Origin: Cordylochernes scorpioides
Lineage: Eukaryota > Arthropoda > Arachnida > Pseudoscorpiones > Chernetidae
DNA length: 64,000 bases
Assembly: GCA_030710605.1 (NCBI GenBank)
Contig: CP092871.1
Span: forward strand, 66,049,887 to 66,113,886
Direction: 5' to 3'
Shown here one piece after another: positions 11,921-23,276 of the stretch (the stretch's first letter is position 1; every line of letters starts with the position of its first letter). The notes beneath the pieces were generated by a model. The model searched no databases. It was not told the DNA's origin and worked only from the letters and a program-made list of their open reading frames with translations. Both the position numbers and the translations under genes were made by a program.

Positions 11921-12779
11921 TGTAGAGGCCAATTCTGCGGCCTCCACAAAGTTCACCCACAGTACCTAATAGAAAGCTGGTGGACAATGGTGAAGCTGCC
12001 TCGACAAGAACGAAGCGGACGTCGAGAATTCTTCATTGTCAAACCAGCCCATCTCTTCACCTTCTTTTACTCCTAATTTTTATATATAATTTATAATACT
12101 ATAATAAATTTCCTTTTTTTTAAATAAATAAGCAGCTATTTTGTTTTAATATTTTCAAATAATATAAGTTAATTAAAATAATATTTTGAATAATAATTTT
12201 AATGATAATTTTATTTTTAATAGTTGGAGTATTTTTTTAATTAATTTTTTTTACTCTGTTAAAAAAGTAAAAATCTTGGAGGGAAATTTGAGGAAAAGAT
12301 AAGGAAGAGAAGCGATAGACTAGGCAGCGATAGCAGTGGGGAGTTCAAACAGAGCTCCTGAGAAATTAGTCCAAAAATGTAGTCTTCTAAGATTTTAGTG
12401 GAAGAGGTTTTCCAACCATCCAACTGAAGCACCAAATAAGATGAGTAACTTTTCATAATAATTTTTTTAAACAGGTTATATTTATATATTTTTTCTCAAT
12501 TTATTCTTATTGCCCATTTTATTTATTTTTATTTATTTATTTCTTAATTGTCTGTGACCATATTACAATAGATAAATAAATATAATGATTTATTCTTAAT
12601 CTCAACTTTGACTCTGAGTCATTAATTTAGTTTACAGTAAATTATTTTTTAACCTCAGTGTGCGCAGGATATACAAATTATATTTATTTTATATAGCAGG
12701 GTGTATATTTCGTAAACTCCCTGAGAACGAAAAAGTCATCAGGGATTTCAGGACGAAGGCGTCAGAAATCAGCTCTTCA
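11921..12779 (+). repeat. 5' LTR of the nested LTR element
   Basis: 859 bp, TG...CA ends. A matching copy lies at 23277-24133. A short frame through the first 150 bp (11861-12076) is conserved in both LTRs only because the DNA is conserved. Confidence 0.85.
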
Positions 12780-12798
12780 ATTGCGCCCAACGTGGGTT
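12780..12798 (+). other. Primer binding site, tRNA-Lys type
   Basis: ATTGCGCCCAACGTGGGTT directly follows the 5' LTR. The core GCGCCCAACGTGGG is the classic complement of the 3' end of a tRNA-Lys, used to prime minus-strand DNA synthesis. Confidence 0.75.
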
Positions 12799-12929
12799 CC
12801 CAATTCCAAATTAGGCCACGAAAAGTTCACGTTAAAATAACACCCTACTATTTAAAACGTGTAACTTGTAAAATTCTGTCTGATGCACAAACTAATAGAA
12901 TGTGTGCTTGTTGGAGGTCACGGAAAATC

Positions 12930-13084
12930 CAAGAATGGTAAAGACCACGTGGCAGCCAACCATGGATCCCGCCATTCTTGAGGTAAGATTTGGTACATTT
13001 CTGGGAGTGCTTAGATTAGTGAGTTATTTTAAATTCTGCCAAACAATATCTTATAAGGCCGCAATTGTCTACTTACATTTTTAG
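12930..13084 (+). pseudogene. Possible gag start remnant of the nested LTR element
   Basis: A frame containing MDPAILEV begins at 12962 and runs into GAG/GTAAGA, a donor-like sequence. Truncated by the head-tail element at 13091. No domain is recognised. Confidence 0.25.
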
Positions 13085-13090
13085 TTTTAT

Positions 13091-14213
13091 TAGGTACTAG
13101 CGGACGTACCCGGCTTCGCCCGAGGTTTTACCCGAGTAAAGGTTTGTCTAACGAACATTTGCCCGTGTTTTACCCGAGTAAAGGTTTGTCTAACGAATCT
13201 CTCGATAAAGTGAACATTTTTTCCCGGTCCCTTGAAAAATACTCGATAAGTTGAATAAATTCAATATTAATCGGTACCCGAGTAAAGGTCTGTCTAACGA
13301 ACATTTGTTAAAACAATTCTCTATAGACTTATAAAAAGAAATAGATATATTTTGATAATTTGAAACTGATAAAGTGATCATTTTTTTCCCGGTCCCTGTG
13401 TGCCGTGTCATTCTGAATTTTGTCTTTCCTAATTTTCTACATTACAAAATCATCGTTTTATCTAGTGAACATTTTTCCCGGTCCCTTGAAAAATACTCGA
13501 TAAGGTTGAATAAATTCATGGTCGTTTATGGAAGATGGACGAAGTTCCCGGTGGTCATCTTGGGCAAGCTCCCGCGAGGCTTTTTTTCTTGTCTACTTGG
13601 CATAGCTGTGTCACCAACTCTGCCCTGATTGGTCGGTGGGTACTTTGACTGTCGGCCGGGCGAATCCATTCTCGCACGGGGTCTGCCCCACTCCAAACTT
13701 TTGGCAAAGCACTTTCTAATTAAAGATTATTGTCTTAAATAATCTTTAAGAACAAAAAGTATAATAATTGAACGATAGGAAATTATAGTAAATAATTATA
13801 CTAAACTAAATGATGTAAAAATAATTATACATGAAATTTGAAATAAGTTTTAGAAAAGTTATCGTTAAGTCCACGGGAAAAGATGTAGCCAAAACAAATA
13901 GGTTTTTAACAGTGACACGTGAGCACCCGCCTCGAGACGCGCTCCTCTCTCCTAACATTACTCCCCCTCTTGAAAAAGCCTATCTCCGTCTCAATGGTGG
14001 CGCTGCTTGCGAGTTAAAGCTACAAATCTGCAAATAACTCTAAGGATATTCAAGATATTAAAGAAATTATTTTTCGTAAACCTTTCCGGGGATATACCTA
14101 ATAATATCCCAAAAATTTCACGGCGATTGGATGTATGGTTTTTGAATCCATAGAGGACACACACACAGACAGACAGACAGACACACAGACATTCATTTAT
14201 ATATATATATAGA
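13091..14213 (+). mobile_element. Head-tail retroelement family, copy 2
   Basis: Head CTAGCGGACGTACCCGGCTT..CGCCCGAGGT. The segment GAGTAAAGGTTTGTCTAACG is repeated near 13135, 13172 and 13270, and the tail is a (CAGA)n ... CATTTATATATATATAGAT tract. It shares GGCGCTGCTTGCGAG and CAAATAACTCTAAGGATATTCA with copies 1 and 3. The internal head duplications suggest tandem or template-switched copying. No long frame. Confidence 0.7.
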
Positions 14214-14334
14214 TTATTTTGTTTATTATTTATTTCTTAAATAAAATTAGGCATCTATTGACATCTATACATATAATCATATCCGAGTAGAATAATATTT
14301 GTCTATGTAAAATTATATATATATGTTTAATTAA

Positions 14335-14430
14335 AAAGGCATATATTGGATCAAAATATCATTTATTTTTCCAATATTTCAGGTGGCTGAACGCCAACCT
14401 TTATCAAGGTGTTATAACATTTTAAAGTGT
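14335..14430 (+). repeat. Dispersed repeat shared with 6136-6235
   Basis: AAAGGCATATATTGGAT ... CCAATATTTCAGGTGGCTG matches the copy at 6136. Confidence 0.5.
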
Positions 14431-14532
14431 GTCAACAACAACCTAGCGCCGCATGACATCAACAGCATTAAGTTTTTAAAAATATATTTTGTTATATTCA
14501 ATGTAATTTTTTTGATATATATATTTATATAT

Positions 14533-15136
14533 TTATAATCACACGCCGCAGTCCTTTATAATGTATTATAAGTTACTTTAAGTATTATTTACGAACGGAG
14601 AAATAACGTCCAGGGTAGCCTAGTGGACATGGCACCTACCCGGGAAGCAGAAGGTTGTGGGTTCGATTCCCGCCCCTGGACACTTTTATTTTTCCCGTTC
14701 GCCATTACTCTTCATATTTTCACCCTCTCATACTTCATTCAAAAAAAGTTAGAAATAGTAAAAATTTCTCTTTAAAAATAAATATTGATTTTTCATAGAA
14801 AAGAAACTTATGCGGTATAATTTTAAGTATTGTTTATAATCACACGCCGCAGTCCTTTATAATGTATTATAAATTACTTTAAGTATTATTTACGAACGGA
14901 GAAATAACGTCCAGGGTAGCCTAGTGGACATGGCACCTGCCCGGTAAGCAGAAGGTTGTGGGTTCGATTCCCGCCCCTGGACACTTTTATTTTTCCCGTT
15001 CGCCATTACTCTTCATATTTTCACCCTCTCATACTTCATTCAAAAAAGTTAGAAATAGTAAATATTTCTCTTTAAAAATAAATATTGATTTTTCATAGAA
15101 AAGAAACTTATGTGGTATAATTTTAAGTATTGTTTA
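14533..15136 (+). repeat. Tandem pair of 301-bp tRNA-like units
   Basis: Two nearly identical units, each starting TTATAATCACACGCCGCAGT, contain a tRNA-like block (14608-14681 and 14909-14982). That block has a perfect 7-bp acceptor stem (GTCCAGG / CCTGGAC), a D-arm-like AGCC..GGC and a perfect T arm around GTGGGTTCGATTCCCGC. The anticodon stem is imperfect (CTGC / GCAG in unit 2) and the loop lacks U33, so these are tRNA-derived repeats, not functional tRNA genes. Overall they look most like a tRNA-Arg. Confidence 0.7.
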
Positions 15137-16702
15137 TATATATTTATATTATGGACAAAATAAATTTTGTAAAATATAGGTGTGAATATTTTGAAAATTA
15201 ACAATAACGCCTATTTTATATTTGAAATTATTTGTACTATGTGTAAAAGATTTTTCATATAAAAATAAATAAAAACAACAAATTATATATAAAAGAAATG
15301 TTAAACTAAATTTTTTTACTGAAAACACAGAGCGCAAATAAATTTAAATGTAAAATTGTGAAATTTGAAATAAAATATAAGTGAAAAAAGGAAAATATTT
15401 TTTTAAAAAATGATATCACACAAATATATATGTTTATGTTAAATTTAAACAAATCCATATGAACGTCGTTTTAACCTATTTTTTAACATTATAGCCACCA
15501 TTCTAAATCTAGTATTACCCATCCTCTTAAAAAGACCATAATTGAAAACACTGCATCATTTTGGTAATATATTTTTAAAATCCTATATTGTCAACACCTG
15601 TCTTTTCTTTTTTTTTTCTCAACAAAGTACACCAGTTTAGAGTTTTGAGATCTCCATTTTTTATATTATTAGTTAACAATCTTAAAAATTCATAATATTC
15701 GTTGGTAGATAGAAAATTACAAGGAAAATAAGAAAAAAAAATCGAGCGGGAAAACGCTAAGAATCTGGGATAAACAACCCTGGGAAAGTCCGCTGGGAAA
15801 ACAAATAAAGATATCCATCAATGTCAAATTCTAGGCTCCCCCGAAAGTTTGATTGACAAGTCGGCGAGACCCAAAGGGCTTCAAGAAAACCGCCAATACC
15901 GCCTAAAAGGAAACCTTCTTTAATAATACACAGTCTGGACCGAGCGCTGGAAGTGAAAGTTACGTTTTGCAAAGGCTTTGGCCTTTAGGCCATAGCCAGG
16001 CTCTATGCCTGCCCCATATTTCTTCCATTTATTTTATTTATCTATTTTTAAAATTTAGTATAATATTCTAATAGTTTTAAGGTGTCAGAAATATAATTTA
16101 AAACATTTTTGTACAGGTCATTATGACAAGATATTTTGATGGATGCCAGCATGGCTAGTTTATCGCAGCGCAAATCCTTGTTTAAAATAAATGTCTTATT
16201 GCCAATTACATTAAAGTAATGAAAAGTAATTAATTTTTACGCATCATTTTAATATTTTAAGTTACTTTAGTTTATGCAAGCAAGACGTTTGTTCGATTAT
16301 ACAGTTTTAGATAAGACTTATTTCACTAAACGACTAGATTTTACAATATTTTTTTTTATTTTAGTAGCGTAGATGACCTTAAACTGGTCTTGTAATTTTT
16401 ATTTTTAATGCATGGGCATAGTATCTTGTGCAAAATAATATTTTGTGATTCTGTAGAACTGTATATTCTTTTTTGTAACTCCTCATGGAGGGAACCGAGG
16501 GAAAAAACTTTTTTTGGTATTGATTATTAGCCTTTTTTAAAAACTTGAGTCACCTTTGATTATATTTGCATGTCATGCACATTATAAATAGTTACTGCAT
16601 ATAATTTTATCTCTCCCATTTATATTTATATATATTTTATTATTTAGTTATCATCGTAAAGACTGACCTAATTATTCTGTCTAAAAGCGATTTTATAGTA
16701 TA
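15137..16702. other. Interior of the LTR element, no recognised domain
   Basis: AT-rich, with a GC-richer block at about 15740-16010 holding a 71-codon minus-strand frame that matches no family I know. Confidence 0.4.
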
Positions 16703-17402
16703 ACTAGCCGAATGACCCGGGCAACGCCCGGGTTTACCCGATTAAATGCTTTTATTCAAATACTATTCGTTACAATTATAAATTGGCGCCGTGGATGTCA
16801 TTCTTGTATAATATACAAATGAGTTTTAAAAATTGTAAAAAAAAAAAATGCATCGGCCGGGAATGTCATTCTGAATTTTGTCTTTCCTAATTTTCTACAT
16901 TACAAAATCATCGTTTTATCTAGTGAAAATTTTTCCCGGTCCCTTGAAAAATACTCGATAAGTTGAATAAAATCAATATTAATTGGTTCCCTCGGTAATT
17001 GGAAGTTAAAGGAATAGTATCTTCGCCTTTTTTATTTTTTTATTTAGGCAACCTGGATTCCTGGAGTATCTTCGCCTTGAATTGTATCATTATTCTTGTC
17101 TCAAATAAATTGCCGTGTCATCCTGAGATAATCTTACTTTTGATAAATAATATTTAAGATAACAAACTTAGTGATAAGAAAACTTGTTATCATCGTCACA
17201 ATGGGGGCGCTGCTTGCGAGTTAAATCTACAAATCTGCAAATAACTCTAAGGATATTCAAGATATTCATGAAATTATTTTTCAAAAACCTTCCCGGTGAT
17301 ATACCTAATAATATCCCAAAATTTCACGGCCATTGGATGTATGGTTTTTGAATCTATAGAGTACAGACAGACAGACAGACATTCAATTTTATATATATAG
17401 AT
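16703..17402 (+). mobile_element. Head-tail retroelement family, copy 3
   Basis: Head CTAGCCGAATGACCCGGGCA with a perfect 8-bp hairpin (ACCCGGGC-AAC-GCCCGGGT), shared block GGCGCTGCTTGCGAG, and tail (CAGA)n CATTCAATTTTATATATATAGAT. Non-coding. Confidence 0.7.
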
Positions 17403-18361
17403 AATCCATGTATAGAACCGGTGGGAAAGGTTTTTCCTTTTTCAAATGAAATTAATGAAATTTGTTTCTTTTCTTAACTCCAGCCAAAGAACGAAATCAT
17501 TTTTATATCCTGAATATATACATCCTTTGAAAGTTAATAGCATTATTTCAGAATTAAACGCAGTATGCAAACCTAGCGATTTATCAGATGGAACGAGCGC
17601 TACAAATAGTTCCAGGTAACCTTAGATAGACAGCGATAAAGAACTTTGCCCTTTGTGTGTGTTTGCAATTGACTGGTTTTTGATAAGCCTTTCCAGGAAA
17701 CCCTATCTATACATTCCTCTTTCAGATTATTTGGCAGCAGAAGCCTATTAACAAAAACCCATAGATTCAGAGCAGACTTAAAACTCGTTTCAACATCGAT
17801 TTTCGTAGTTTTATGAAACGTGGTATTAGAGTATGGTGAGCTGTAGCAAAGACTACATTTCTGGGTGGTCGAGAGTAGATCTTGAAGATCATTAAGAATA
17901 ATATCTTGCGTAGTTTTGAACAACGGATGTCAGAGCATGCAATTTAGTCTGCGAAGTTGGACATTACTCAGTAAGCTTTGAAGATGCTCACGAAGATGGA
18001 TGTGAGGTAAAGAATAACATACAATATAATATCCCGATGGACGCCGTTGAGCGTGTAACCACGTGACGTGAACCAATTGAAGAGTGGGTCCTTATGGTGG
18101 GAAGTGAAGAAAATATTTTGAAAATATATATCAGTTATAAAATACAGAGATGAATTCTATCTTGTATCCATCTGCAGGGCCTGCTACACCCAATTCGCAC
18201 AGATGTTGATTTTTTTTTACCAAGATGAATAACTGGCATGATGCCAAGTTAATCTTCGCGAGATATAGTTGTGCCAACCTGCACCTACTCAGTCTAGGCT
18301 CGGTTCACCTCTGTCATACCACGAGAAACCATTGCGATAGCCATATCTTAACAAAATAAAT
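17403..18361. other. Interior of the LTR element, possible pol remnant
   Basis: The base composition is coding-like and several frames stay open for 60-107 codons (for example minus 17600-17923), but no motif is recognised. Probably decayed retroelement coding sequence. Confidence 0.3.
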
Positions 18362-18456
18362 GTTTAGTATCATATTATGAAACTATTTTAGAGGCGTGAC
18401 ATTCTTTTTTAAAATAAAACAATTTCTACTGTCCTTACTGCGATGGAAAAATTAAA

Positions 18457-18523
18457 GGGAGGGCCTGGCTCATCAGTGGTGAACCCTCCCAGCGGTTTCG
18501 CCAGTTTAATCTACCATACCGCT
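18457..18523 (-). ncRNA. Permuted hammerhead-like motif, unit 1
   Basis: Read on the minus strand: AGCGGT-A-TGGT-AGATTAAA-CTGGC-GAAA-CCGCT-GGGAGGG-TTC-ACCA-CTGATGA-GCCAG-G-CCCTCCC. Complementary pairs are AGCGGT/ACCGCT (helix III), TGGT/ACCA (helix I), CTGGC/GCCAG (helix II) and GGGAGGG/CCCTCCC. Every conserved hammerhead core position is present (CUGAUGA, GAAA, U-H before helix I, G-C closing helix II), but the three strands come in the order UH, GAAA, CUGAUGA. Activity is unproven. Confidence 0.5.
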
Positions 18524-18828
18524 GTTATATTGCATTTTTGGAACTTCCTTTTATAGGTGACTGTTGTAAGACTCTTGGAATGGGTATTTTAGAAGAACTA
18601 TGGACATAAGCTTTTAGGACAGCAGAATTAAATATAATTATAAATATATAATATGCTTCGAGCAATCGCTCTTCCGCAAATATCAAATTGTGTCTTTTAT
18701 TAGAACAATAATGTTACGATGTACTAGAGCGCCATCTGTTATCAAATTATGAAACTATTTTAGAGGCGTGACATTCTTTTTTAAAATAAAACAATTTCTA
18801 CTGTCCTTACTGCGATGGAAAAATTAAA

Positions 18829-18895
18829 GGGAGGGCCTGGCTCATCAGTGGTGAACCCTCCCAGCGGTTTCGCCAGTTTAATCTACCATACCGCT
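18829..18895 (-). ncRNA. Permuted hammerhead-like motif, unit 2
   Basis: Same sequence as unit 1, exactly 372 bp further on. Confidence 0.5.
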
Positions 18896-19056
18896 GTTAT
18901 ATTGCATTTTTGGAACTTCCTTTTATAGGTGACTGTTGTAAGACTCTTGGAATGGGTATTTTAGAAGAACTTATGTCCATAGTTCTTCTAAAATACCCAT
19001 TCCAAGAGTCTTACAACAGTCACCTATAAAAGGAAGTTCCAAAAATGCAATATAAC

Positions 19057-19123
19057 AGCGGTATGGTAGATTAAACTGGCGAAACCGCTGGGAGGGTTCA
19101 CCACTGATGAGCCAGGCCCTCCC
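19057..19123 (+). ncRNA. Permuted hammerhead-like motif, unit 3
   Basis: Inverted copy in the right arm of the palindrome; same core strands and helices. Confidence 0.5.
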
Positions 19124-19428
19124 TTTAATTTTTCCATCGCAGTAAGGACAGTAGAAATTGTTTTATTTTAAAAAAGAATGTCACGCCTCTAAAATAGTTT
19201 CATAATTTGATAACAGATGGCGCTCTAGTACATCGTAACATTATTGTTCTAATAAAAGACACAATTTGATATTTGCGGAAGAGCGATTGCTCGAAGCATA
19301 TTATATATTTATAATTATATTTAATTCTGCTGTCCTAAAAGCTTATGTCCATAGTTCTTCTAAAATACCCATTCCAAGAGTCTTACAACAGTCACCTATA
19401 AAAGGAAGTTCCAAAAATGCAATATAAC

Positions 19429-19495
19429 AGCGGTATGGTAGATTAAACTGGCGAAACCGCTGGGAGGGTTCACCACTGATGAGCCAGGCCCTCCC
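19429..19495 (+). ncRNA. Permuted hammerhead-like motif, unit 4
   Basis: Inverted copy, 372 bp from unit 3. Confidence 0.5.
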
Positions 19496-19623
19496 TTTAA
19501 TTTTTCCATCGCAGTAAGGACAGTAGAAATTGTTTTATTTTAAAAAAGAATGTCACGCCTCTAAAATAGTTTCATAATTTGATAACAGATGGCGCTCTAG
19601 TACATCGTAACGTTTAGTATCAT

Positions 19624-20228
19624 AACGAAATAAATATATTTGAGCATTCAATTCCGTATTTTAGTGAGACTTCAATGGGATAGCGTGCTGTGTCAAACCA
19701 GGTCAAGTCAATATACCACGATATCATCAAAGGTGTAAGAGTACTGCAGTCGAAAGTACTTCCTTTTTTTTCAAACCACTGTGTAGTGAACAAGCGTAAT
19801 ACCTATTAGACAAATTAAACTGTCTATTACATCAAATTTTAATGTGTTAAAGAGTTCAGGCTGGATTAAAGAAAAGAACAATATAGTAGACACTGAAAAA
19901 TAATGTAAAATAAAGTGCGTGTAAAACTAACATTTATCATAGATAGGCACTCTAGGTAAATGGATCTTTATGTTTATATATAGTGTTTTATCATATATGC
20001 AGGCTGGTACACCACTGTGAGAAGTATATCTGTCCAACAAGATGTCCAACATTTTTTTGTTGTTGTTAGCATGTGCATTACGCATATGCTATTTAAAAAG
20101 GCGCAATTCTGCTATAAGAAAGAAACATTCCTCTTTATAACTTCCATAATCTTTCCAACCCTCTAAATCTACTTGTTGAGATTACTTATTTCTCTAATAG
20201 AAGCCATTGCAGATCCTGTCAGTAAGCC
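19624..20228. other. Interior of the LTR element, no recognised domain
   Basis: Continues the sequence interrupted at 18361. No frame of note. Confidence 0.35.
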
Positions 20229-20438
20229 TTGAAACGAGAACTATTGAAACAAAATTCCAGGATTTGTGAATTTTATCCTTTAAGTAAACCAGCTGTACTA
20301 CCTTGCAGAATCCAAACAGCACCAATTCAGAGATTAGATAACGGTCAGTATTCGTCAGCTGTACGACGCTCTACACGTGAGAGGAAGCCGACAAGGTGTA
20401 GACTTTGTGATAAGGGCGATGGTCATAGTCACTGACTT
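20229..20438 (+). pseudogene. Possible pol C-terminal remnant of the LTR element
   Basis: A frame of about 68 codons ends with a basic tail (SAVRRSTRERKPTRCRLCDK) and a stop. Gypsy- and BEL-type pol proteins often end with such a VRRS-R-R-K-P motif, and the position, about 2.8 kb before the 3' LTR, would fit if the 3' part is untranslated. There is no upstream integrase to confirm this. Confidence 0.3.
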
Positions 20439-23276
20439 GAACATTAAGAGAGTGTATATATAGAAAGCTATATAATAAACAGTCATGTCGTAAAATTTTT
20501 AATATGTATTAAATGGGGCAGATCAAATTAAGCAGAATTTTTTATAGAACTTTTTATTTTTGGAACTTTGAATTTGAAATTTTATGTTAAAAATTTCAAA
20601 TTTTCTTTGAGTCAATGCATTTGTAAATTTAGACAATCGGTCTGGTTTAATTTTTTTTTGGCAATTAGGTTCAACCCATTTGGCACAAATATTCAAGTTT
20701 AGGGCAACATTTTTCGTTTTATTAAGATTAGATATAATTAGAATAATATATTATTTGATTAAGAGGCGAGACTGGAGAACCAGACGCTCTTGAGTGGTCA
20801 TTAGGTGGAAACTTTCCAGTTATGAACAACGACTTAGTAGTTCAGTACAGTGCATACTTTACAGTAGGCTTGGTTGTGCAAGCAGCTTGATAGATGTATA
20901 AGTATAGCTGGGCGACATCAAGTTTACTTCAGAGCCACACAACAACTCCAGAGAAAGATGTACTGGCGAGGTCAGAGTAGTGTTTGGCGGCGGACTGTTT
21001 GTGTTCTTAGTGAAGTTCAACGGTTGGGTATATAGCGCTCAATAATTCCTTGAATTGAAGCTAAGTAGTCATAGACAATCAGAAGCCAGGTGGTTCGCAG
21101 GGGTGTAGGCAGAGTGTAGGTTTCCGCATTAGTGTAGATAACGGTTGGGTATATTGACGCCCTATAATTCCATAGTCTGCGACTAATGTGTGTTACCTAC
21201 AGTAGACACGTAGGATGAAGTTGTTGCACGGTGGTGTAGAGTGGCTGCTGTGACTGGAGCATGTACGAAGAGAGATGGTCGGTCAATAGGACCTTATCAG
21301 TAGAGGAAGTGTTTCCAATTGTTTGTGGTTTTCATGAGTTGAATGTCATATTCTTTGTCACTATAATTAGTGAGAATTTTCCTATTAAATTATCTTTGAA
21401 GTGGTACTGGGTGCTGAGGCAAAGACAATTTAAGGACATTGATATTCACAATTTTCTAGGTTAGGTTAGCTTACAGTTGAGACTGATATCAGTCATTTTT
21501 CCTATTAAATTATCTTTGAAGTGGTACTGGGTGCTGAGGCAAAGACAATTTAAGGACATTGATATTCACAATTTTCTAGGTTAGGTTAGCTTACAGTTGA
21601 GACTGATATCAGTCATTGAATATAAATCGTTAGTTAAGAGATTGTACGAGGCGCATAGGTTAATTATATCAAGGGCATTAGTTCCCAAGTTTTGTGTTAG
21701 AGTTTGATTTCTCGATTGTCCTGCAAGTTTTATGTTATAGATAGGATTCTATTATGATGATTAGAGTGCTTTGGCTTTTAGAGCAGTTTCTAGCTTTAGT
21801 TTATGTGCAAGATGCGAATGAAATGAATGAAAGGGAAATCTTAGTGAATGTGTCAAAGATAGAAATAATTATACTGTTAGACCAAACTACGTATTTAGAA
21901 TAGGATTAGGGAATTTTAATAGGATCGATTTTTATTCTGATTTCAAATTTTGTTAGGGCTATAAGCCTCTCAGGACAATGCAATTCTCAAATTTATAAAA
22001 TAGTCGCTCCTTTTGTTAGGCTTCCTTCGGGAATATGAGGTTTTTTTTTTAGCCTTTGATATGTGTGAGACTTTGGTGGACATAGCAGGTTTTCACCGAC
22101 GCACCAGATGGCTACATAAAATTAGATTAAATCAATGTAGGGTTCGATATCTGGGTGGTATCTGTTTTCAAACCCCAGTAGGGGAAGTATACGCTATGGG
22201 TATGCTTCCTTCCATACAGATAACGTTAGTAGTAAAAGGCTGAGTTAGGGTGGGTCTTGCAGTTCGGGGACTTGATTGGTTCTATGCACTGACTCATTTA
22301 TTGGGTCTGATACCATTAAGTGAGACGCGCGAGGTTTCGTAGTGTCTTCAGACGACTGACACGAGGACTCTTCGGCGAGGGTATTAATAAGTGCAGTATA
22401 GGCCAGTAAATCACGTCACGGGCTTGCTGCTGGGCGTGAGGTCTTTGGCATTTCGGGCTTTGTGCTGAATGTCTTGTTTACTCATACACTGGCTATGTGC
22501 CATGATGAGTTGGATGATGTGTTCATCCTGGAGAACCAACCCAGCCCAGTTAGCTTTTATAAATGGAAATACATTGAAAAAAAATACTAATCGTTATTCT
22601 ATTAGGTATAAGCAAGTTTCGAGCTTGCTCATGTTAGTTTAAATTAGTTAGTAGCAAACCCATATAGAATTGGACATGTTTCAACGCAAAAGGCATGGAA
22701 CTGATTGAGATACATTTTGACTGACAGGCACTGGGTCTTCCCGAAGTCGAATGTGAAGTTAGCAGTTTTGAATTCATTATTGGCTTTTATTTTTTTTACC
22801 AGTTTGAATTCATTATAGTTCAGATTATTAATATTATTATTGGCTCTTATTTTTTTTATGATTAGACACTAAGCAATATTTTTTAAATCTAGAAGTTATG
22901 CACCCTTCCACAAATGTGCCAAATATTACATATAAATAGATGTATATATATATTTATAACCCTTGTGTTCCAGGCACCCTATGACACCGTATATATTTAT
23001 CACAATTGGGTGTATTAATCAATAACCATGTGAAACCTTTTGTATAATTTGTTTATTTCTATTGTTACTATCTGTGTCACAGTGTGGAATTAAAGCCAGT
23101 CTTGCATTCAACTGGCGTAAAAATAGAATGCATGGCGCCCTTTGTTTTGAATTTTTTTTCTAGACAGTGCTTCTGTTTCCTCTAATCCAGAGCATCCCCT
23201 GACCTCCCCTTTTGACCCCGGAGAGTTGTCCTGCTCCCTCGCAAGCCCAAATCCCGTGGTCTTAGTGGGGAAGGAT
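20439..23276. other. 3' interior of the LTR element
   Basis: GC is moderate and many words recur (for example GGTTGGGTATAT at two places near 21020 and 21145), but no frame exceeds about 76 codons. It ends in AGTGGGGAAGGAT, a purine-rich tract directly before the 3' LTR that would serve as the polypurine primer. Looks like a long untranslated or decayed region. Confidence 0.45.
21377..21616 (+). repeat. Exact 120-bp tandem duplication
   Basis: 21377-21496 and 21497-21616 are the same 120 bp (start TTTTCCTATTAAATTATC, end GATATCAGTCAT). Recent duplication within the LTR element interior. Confidence 0.9.

Larger units (their letters stand above)
18374..19611. mobile_element. Palindromic Penelope-type element (family C)
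   Basis: A 12-bp target duplication GTTTAGTATCAT (18362-18373, 19612-19623) bounds a large near-perfect palindrome centred near 18971. Each arm holds a 372-bp unit in partial tandem (left: 18457 and 18829 phases; right: 19057 and 19429 phases), so the order is unit-unit-inverted unit-inverted unit. Partial tandem plus inverted copies and 12-13-bp duplications are typical of Penelope-like elements. There is no coding sequence. Each unit carries one ribozyme-like motif (see separate entries). Confidence 0.8.

Noticed and set aside
14608..14982. Two functional tRNA genes
   Set aside because: Anticodon stem is imperfect, U33 is missing and the two anticodons differ; the units are tandem repeats.
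17600..17923. 107-codon minus-strand frame
   Set aside because: No motif or family resemblance; lies in the decayed interior of the LTR element where frames of this size can survive by chance.
18457..18523. Ordinary type II hammerhead in one unit
   Set aside because: Reading only GAAA to CUGAUGA gives helix II but no helix I. Including the upstream UH strand supplies helix I and III but in the wrong cyclic order. So it is reported as a permuted motif, not a normal one.
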